Of a stretch of DNA of 64,000 nt, positions 50,701-59,700 are shown one piece after another. Position 1 is the stretch's first letter; each line of letters starts with the position of its first letter. Source of the DNA: Achatina immaculata. Lineage: Eukaryota > Mollusca > Gastropoda > Stylommatophora > Achatinidae. The notes under the pieces are model-generated. The model searched no databases. It was not told the origin of the DNA and worked only from the letters and a program-made list of their open reading frames with translations. The stretch spans positions 31,319,094 through 31,383,093 of the forward strand of contig CM019701.1 in the NCBI GenBank assembly GCA_009760885.1, read 5' to 3'. Position numbers and translations under genes: made by a program.

Positions 50701-53700
50701 GAGAAGAGGAAACAAGCTGGAGAAGAGGAAACAAGCTGGAGAAGAGTAACAAACAGGAGGACAGTAAACAAACTGGAGAAGACATAAAAACAAGATAACG
50801 GGCGCCAAGATTTTCCATCGTAATAAGGATTGAGAAAAATGAGACACGGTGTAATGTCCACCAACTAGTTAGACGATTGAATCAAGACACGGTGTAATGT
50901 CCACCAACTAGTTAGACGATTGAATCGAGACACGGTGTAATGTCCACCAACTAGTTAGACGATCGAATCGAGACACGGTGTAATGTCCACCAACTAGTTA
51001 GACGATCGAATCGAGACACGGTGTAATGTCCACCAACTAGTTAGACGATCGAATCGAGACACGGTGTAATGTCCACCAACTAGTTAGACGATCGAATCGA
51101 GACATGGTGTAATATCCACCAACTAGTTAGACGATTGAATCGACCCTATTACAACAGAGAAAGACTAAAACATGACGCCTAATACCTCACAGGCGGCAGT
51201 TGTCAGATACATCATCCATAACAGGTGAATTAACAGGTAATCACACCTTGATTCAACAGGCAAGAACGTATATTTGGACCAGAAGAGGGAAGAGATTGAC
51301 GTATTCCACATGACATATCCAGGACTGGACACGTGAAAACCAGCTGACCAATAGGTAGCTTTGACATGTTGGCCTTTGATGACCCACCCGGCGACGGAAA
51401 GATGGAGACAGTCAGGGAAGATTTGTCAGAAGATAGAGAAGACACAAAGAAAAGAGAGAGAAAATCAGGGAGATCGGCAGACAACGATCAGATGATCAAG
51501 ACGATCGGCCATCAATGATCAGATGATCAAGGAGATCGGCAGACAACGATCAGATGATCAAGGAGACCGGCAGACAACGATCAGATGATCAAGGAGATCG
51601 GCAGACAATGATCAGATGATCAAGGATATCGGCAGACAACGATCAGATGATCAAGAAGATCGGCAGACAACGATCAGATGATCAAGGATATCGGCGGACA
51701 ATGATCAGATGATCAAGGATATCGGCGGACAATGATCAGATGATCAAGAAGATCGGCAGACAACGATCAGATGATCAAAGAGAAGGAGGGGAGGAGAGAG
51801 TCACACAGAAGAACGAGACAACCGAAACAGAAGAAAGAATCTACAAGATGATAGTCCACTAGCGAACAGATCCACGTTTTCTCAGCTGATCTGGTACTTA
51901 GTGTCGGGAATTTCTAATATACTCAGCGAAGACCACACACGTTCAAGATATGTAGTAAGAGCTGAGAAGTTGTATGTATATCACACAAGGACCCGAAGTG
52001 CTTACAAGATCTTAATCTCCATCAGAGTTGTAAACATTATAATATGAAAATCAACACTGCCAAGACAGAGACCATGAAAGTTAGCAGAGTGCCAAGCCCA
52101 TTGAATGTAGATATTGAAGACAGCAAAATAGAACAAGTCAAATTATTTCAAGTATCTTGGTTGCATGTTCACAGAAGATTGGAAGCTGATAAAGAAATTG
52201 ATTTTAAAACACAAAAAGCCAATGCTGTTACATACCAGATATCCCCGCTGCTTACACACTCCAACATCCCACTTGAAACTACTAAAAAACTAATTAATAG
52301 CATATTCCTACTAACTCTGTGCTACCAACACCAGACATGGCCACTTATTAAGAAACAACAGAATGAAATAAGCACATGTGAACAGAGACGTCTTCGGAAA
52401 GCAACAAATGTCACCGGGTTTGTTTAGTCAGAGAAACACAAGAGTTCTGTAGAGACAATAGAAGACAAGATACCCAGACTCGATGATCTTCTGGGATTAA
52501 GAGAAGTTAACAAGATCCAGATTAGTGCAGGATGTATGTGGATAAAGACTAAAGTGAACACAGATTTCTTGATTTGTGGTCAATACGACAATAGCAGAAG
52601 CAAGTGAAGCCCTAAATATCTCCAGAGCATGATTTGTGATCAGCATGGAACAGTCCAGGCACTGATCAAAATCTGACATACTGGAGATAGTAAACTAGGA
52701 AACAGATGATATCAGCTCCGATCTGAATGATGCACATGAAAAATTGAAGCATTTTTCTCACAGAACGGAAGAATTGCCTGAAACAGCTCAGGGTGAACAA
52801 TAACAAGCAACAAATCCGTTGCCAGTTCATACAGTGTACGAAAAGATTTATGAGGAGATGAAAGAAGAAATTGTACTCATGATTTAGAAATCTGAAACTG
52901 AAATCACAATGTGAATGAACCAGTACTGTGGATGGACTTAAACAACGTCTTGATAATATAACTGCAAGAAGTAAAAACGTCCTGATAATGTAACTGCAAG
53001 AAGTAAAAACGTCCTGATAATGTAACTGCAAGAAGTAAAAACGTCTTGATAATGTAACTGCAAGAAGTAAAAACGTCTTGATAATGTAACTGCAAGAAGT
53101 AAAAACGTCTTGATAATGTAACTGCAAGAAGTAAAAACGTCTTGATAATGTAACTGCAAGAAGTAAAAACGTCTTGATAATGTAACTGCAAGAAGTAAAA
53201 ACGTCTTGATAATGTAACTGCAAGAAGTAAAAACGTCTTGATAATGTAACTGCAAGAAGTAAAAACGTCTTGATAATGTAACTGCAAGAAGTAAAAACGT
53301 CTTGATAATGTAACTGCAAGAAGTAAAAACGTCTTGATAATGTAACTGCAAGAAGTAAAAACGTCTTGATAATGTAACTGCAAGAAGTAAAAACGTCTTG
53401 ATAATGTAACTGCAAGAAGTAAAAACGTCTTGATAATGTAACTGCAAGAAGTAAAAACGTCTTGATAATGTAACTGCAAGAAGTAAAAACGTCTTGATAA
53501 TGTAACTGCAAGAAGTAAAAACGTCCTGATAATGTAACTGCAAGAAGTAAAAACGTCTTGATAATGTAACTGCAAGAAGTAAAAACGTCTTGATAATGTA
53601 AATGCTAGAAGTAAAAACGTCTTGATAATGTAACTCCAAGAAGTAAAACAGAATCGAGTATAAAGCAACAAACGGTGGTTTCTTATCTTATATCCTTCCC

Positions 53701-56700
53701 GTGCCGTTAGACGTCACATAGGGCTTGCAAAGTAGTTCGCCAATTTTTCCTGTCTTCGGCGAGTCTTTCAACCTCAACAAAGGATTTTATGCCTGTTAAC
53801 TTGGCCTCTCTTAATAATGTCCTCTTCAGAGTTTCACGCGGTCTGCCCCTTTTTCTTCGGCCTGTTGTGTTCCACTTGATAGCTTGTTTTGGGATTCTCT
53901 GATCATTTCTTCTCATCAAGTGACCAACATATGTCCATCTCCTTTTCCTGATCACCCGTGAGACTGGTTGTTGTTCAGTCATCTGTCTTATCTCTGCATT
54001 GTTCTTGAATTCATTCCACTTGATGCCGAGTATTTTCCTTAGGCATTTGTTTTCAAAAGAGTCTAATTTCTTTTCTATTTCTTTAGTTGTTTTCCAGCTT
54101 TCGCATGCATAAATGAGGGTGGATATTACATTTGAATTGAATAGTCTTAACTTGGTTTTTGTGCTTATAACTTTTGAATTCCATATGTTCTCAAGATTCT
54201 TGAAGATTGATGCTGCTTTTGCAATTCTGATCCTAACTTCCTTTCTAGTGTCACCATCCTGGTCTATGTAGCTGCCAAGGTATGCAAATTGATTGACTTC
54301 TTCAATATCTGTCCCTTCTATGTGTATTTTTCCATTTTGATTGATGGGAATTTTCATTATTTTTGTTTTGTCCTTGTTAATTTCAAGTCCTATTTTGCTA
54401 GCCAGTGAAGATAGGCTATCTGTTTTTTCTTGCATGGAATTCACATTATTACTGATAAGAGTTATGTCATCACCAAAATCAAGATCTTCTAGTTGGGTCC
54501 CATGTACCCAGTCAATACCTGTGTTACCTGTGCAGCATTTTGTCATTATGAAGTCTATTGTAATCCCAAAAAGTAAAGGAGACAGTATACATCCTTGTTT
54601 CACACCTGTTTCAATCTGGAACCATTCACTCATCCCTTCTTCTGTCTTGACTGCACAACCATATCCATTAACGGTGGTTTGCAGCACACACAAAAAAAAA
54701 GTTAAATCACATAGATAAAATCAAATGTAAAATTTTTGAGAAAGAGACACAATTAGTGAGGTATTCAATCATTCATTCATTCATTTGCCTGCCCCTTGCG
54801 GAACTCTCTTCCCGCATGCCATTTAGTTCCTCTGACAAATGATCTGATGTTTAGCAATGGCTTAGGGAACACGACTGGCGCGATGATTGCTGTACTACGG
54901 CTGTTATACCGAAAGCCGTGAGCAAATTCTTTTTAAAAATCAGAAATTATAGTTTTAGAAAATATAAACGTATCATCCTAATCTTTATCCTTTGCACTTC
55001 ATGTAGAGGTCACATGACGTAACCACCATGTGTCACGTGACCTCGCGGAACATAAACAAAATGGCGGGTGCTAATGTGTCTTTTCGTCAACGTGCTGTTA
55101 TTGTGTTCCTCGTTAAAGAGGACGTCCCCGCTGCTTAAATTCACCAAAGACTTCAACTTGCTTGTGGAGATGTGTGTATGGGTGCTAGCAGTGTTAGGAG
55201 GTGGGTGAAACATTTCACAGATGGAAACACGAGTATATAAGATATGCCTCGCAGCGGTCGCCCACGAACTGCCTCCACTGAAGGCAACGTGGAAAGGGTT
55301 GACGACATCATTAAACAAGACAGACGTGTCACACTGTCTGAAATCGCTATAAATCTTGGAACAGACACAATGCAGTACGGGAAATGTTTGAAACCCTAGG
55401 CTATAGAAAAGTTTGTGCCTGCTAGGTTCCACGTTTGTTGACTGAAGATCACAAAGCTGTGAGAAAAACCATCACTCAACTGAGAAAATTCAGAAAAACT
55501 GTTGGGAAGTTCTTCCACACCCTGCCTATAGCCCCGACCTGGCACCCAGTAATTACTATCTTTTCGGTTTTGTGAAAGAACAAATGCGAGGCCATCACTA
55601 CGACACAGGAGAGAACGTCCAGAAAGCAGTGCGTCTGTGCCTTCGGTCAGCTGGAACGGAATTCTACCGGTAGGGTATTATCAAACTTGCAAAGCGAAGG
55701 GGAAAATGTGTGCAGAGAAATGGAGACTATGTTGAAAGATGAAGAAAAGGATGCAGATAAAGGTGATATATTATATTTTCTCTTTTAATAAATTATGATT
55801 TTTAAAAAATATTTGCCCACGACTTTCGGTATGACCATCGTAGATCATAACTCTGGTCAACTGCTCTCAATTCTTTTCCTTTGTCGTTTTAGTTTTCTAC
55901 AAACTCTCAGAGTAGTTAAGTATAAAGACGTATGATTAGTCGTGGAAAGATAATGGACAAAGACTTTAGACGTGAGAGAAGGAAACATAACAAGAGAATT
56001 ACCTTGGACTCAAACATGGACTCTGGCAGTGCATGCAACCGCCTAGCCACGAAAAACAACTCACTATCCATCAAGTTTTTGTCAGATGGCCTAGTGGATA
56101 GAGCACGAGACATGTGTATTACTCTCGCGTACTTTGCTAATTTTTTTACTTAACCAAAAAAAAACAACAACAACAAACAAACAAACTGGCTTGTTAACAC
56201 CATAAAAACTACACACCTGAGATACTTCGGCCACATCAAGAGACACAACAGCTTGGAGAGGTTGATAGTAGAAGACATTTTGCCTGGCCACATCAAGAGA
56301 CACAACAGTTTGGAGAGGTTGATAGTAGAAGACATAGTGCCCGGCCACATCAAGAGACACAACAGCTTGGAGAGGTTGATAGTAGAAGGCTTAGTGCCTG
56401 GCCACATCAAGAGACACAACAGCTTGGAGAGGTTGATAGTAGAAGACATAGTGCCCGGCAAAAGAGAAAAGGGACGACCTCGCTGTAGATGGACTCAGAA
56501 CATCACGGGAAGTCTGAATGTGTCACTGCAAGGCGCTGGTCAACTTGCTCGGGACCGTAGTGCAATCAGGGAGGCTGTCAGAGGGACAACGTTCTGGAAA
56601 GGACACGTCATATGAATGAACAGCCATGTACTAAACCACTCTACAGTGCGAAAGTTTCATTGTTTCTCATTTAAAAAATTTGTTACAAACTATGAAACTG

Positions 56701-59700
56701 CTCACATACCATACTTTACATTTATTATGGTTCATAAACGGAAATGTTACAGATAAATACACGAATGCATGCTGCTATATGTAGTAAAAGGAACAGGTTA
56801 TTCGCAACAAGTTTTATTAACTCATTCCTTGCCAGAGACAAAAACGCGGACGTTCTATTTTTGCCAGATTAATTAACGAGGACACGGCCATGAAGTTTCG
56901 GCTTGCATCTTAATCATACACACAGGACGAAGAAATAGAAGATAAAATATAGATTCACATGTCTGCTATGTAAAAAGTAGGAATGGAAAAAATAGTATTT
57001 AAAAAAATAAAATGGAGAACTTAGCTGTGACTTGTAAGAGACTGTGTTCAGAAGTGCGCATAGTGGAATGTAGAGAATGTTTAAATGGAGACTTGTGATG
57101 TGTGAGAGGTGGGAGAGAGCTGAAATGGGATAGAGTGATACAATGGTGATCTAGTCAGGAGAAGGTAGAATATGTGGTTGTAGCTGGGGTAGAAGAGTTG
57201 TAGTCTGATGCAGTGAGAAGGGGTTGTGAACCATGTGTTACAAAGGAGTAGTGCTTAGTGCAGAGAGGATATGAATGCCTTAGAGGAACGTAGTGTATAA
57301 TTATATACTCAGGTTTGTATAGTTATATACTTGTACTAATTAATTCACGTGTTGCGCGAGTCCATTGTGCTGCCCGTCTTGCTTGCTCTCGGCTTCACCT
57401 GGCGTGGACACGCCAGTAGTGGTCCATGTTGGTATTTAGAAATGAGTCAAGGTTCACATTGTTGTTTAACGATGGCAGAAGTCGTGTGTGGAGACGGCCC
57501 AGAGATGCCATGGTTAAGGAACATGCTCTCTATGGAGGTGGCTCAATCATGGTTTTGAGTGACTTTGAAATGAATCACACAGAACGCCCCAGCATGGTTT
57601 CCAAGGAGACCTGACAGGAATTAGGTATAGAGAAAGTACTGTTCAGCCTCTTGTACTTTCAGCACTTCAGGCTATAGGGCGAAGCGCTGGGATACAGGAC
57701 GACAACGCCCGTCCCCACAGAGCAGGTGTGGTTAATGACTTCTTCCAGCAGCGCCAAGTTACCAGGGGGGACTGACCGGAACTCTCACCTGATCTCAACC
57801 CAACCGAGACGTTCTGGGACATTTTGGGACTGTCAGAAAGAGGTAAACCATCCACCGGCTGGTGACCTGAAACCTGCAGCAGGCGTGGCAGACCGTACCT
57901 CCGAGAACACTGCCAGGAGGCTGATTGTATCTGCTATATTCAACGTTGCGTGGCTTGTGTCAACACTCGTGGTGGTCACACACAACGTTGCCTGGCTTGT
58001 ATCAACACTCGTGGTGGTCACACACAACGTTGCCTGGCTTGTATCAACACTCGTGGTGGTCACACACAACGTTGCCTGGCTTGTATCAACACTCGTAGTG
58101 GTCACACACAACGTTGCCTGGCTTATATCAACACTCGAGGTGGTCACACATAACGTTGCCAGGCAACACACATTACTGACCATCTCTATTTCAACCGCCA
58201 GCATCTCTGATATTCAGAAAGAAGGGTGTATCCAAATAACCAGCAATTACTTCCATATACGTTTGTTATTCTTCATATAATTATCGCAGTCTGATGCCTA
58301 AATGGCTGAAGATCAATGTTCTTATATATAATTCATATCTCATTTTTGTATTTTTAATATCGTGAGATTTGATAAGTGGCCTTTGTCATGTTTTGAGCAG
58401 TGCATATTCATAACATTTGTTTACTGTTATTTCAGTTTATTTTTGCTTGATTGCACCAAAACTTGAACTATATTTTTTTCTGTTCATTTCCACTTATCTC
58501 TTCATCTTGCTTTTTTTTTTACACGGGAACACAGTTTCCACTTTATTGAGATTTGTACTTACGCTGACACTGCATGCTTGAACTTTTGCAGTGTCGCACT
58601 GACATAGAAGGACAACATTTATTGACAAATTGTAGAAGTGAGTCGCTACCACACTATAACATAAGAACGCTGAAATGGGTGTCTGGAAACAAGATGATAC
58701 TCGTAAGTACTTTACAGAACATAGATAGACTACAGTGTATAGACAGACTACGGTGTATAGATAGACTACAGTGTATAGATAGACTACGGTGTATAGATGG
58801 ACTACAGTGTATAGATAGACTACGGTGTATAGATGGACTACGGTGTATAGATAGACTACGGTGTATAGATAGACTACAGTGTATAGATAGACTACAGTGT
58901 ATAGATAGACTATGGTGTATAGATAGACTACAGTGTATAGATAGACTATGGTGTATAGATAGACTATAGTGTATAGATAGAATACAGTGTATAGATAGAC
59001 TATAGTGTATAGATAGACTGCGGTGTATAGATAGACTATGGTGTATAGATGGACTACGGTGTATAGATAGACTACGGTGTATAGATACAGTGTATAAATA
59101 GACTACGGTTTATAGACAGACTACGGTGTATAGATAGACTACAGTGTATAGATAGACTATGGTGTATAGATAGACTACGGTGTATAGATAGACAATGGTG
59201 TATAGATAGACTACGGTGTATAGATAGACTACGGTGTATAGATAAACTACAGTGTATAGATAGACTATGGTGTATAGATAGACTATGGTGTATAGATAGA
59301 CTACGGTGTATAGATAGACTACAGTGTATAGATAGACTACGGTGTATAGATAGACTACAGTGTATAGATAGACTATGGTGTATAGATAGACTATGGTGTA
59401 TAGATAGATTATGGTGTATAGATAGACTACAGTGTATAGATTGACTATGGTGTATAGATAGACTATGGTGTATAGATAGACTACAGTGTATAGATAGACT
59501 ATAGTGTATAGATAGACTGCGGTGTATAGATAGACTATGGTGTATAGATAGACTATGATGTATAGATAGACTACGGTGTATAGATAGACTACGGTGTATA
59601 GATGGACTACGGTGTATAGATGACCATGGTGTATAGATAGACTACGGTGTATAGATAGACTACAGTGTATAGATAGACTACAGTGTATAGATAGACTATG

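Noticed and set aside
52666..53671. Minus-strand ORFs of 233-281 codons
   Set aside because: Frame-shifted readings of the 32-bp tandem repeat; no unique sequence resembles a protein family.
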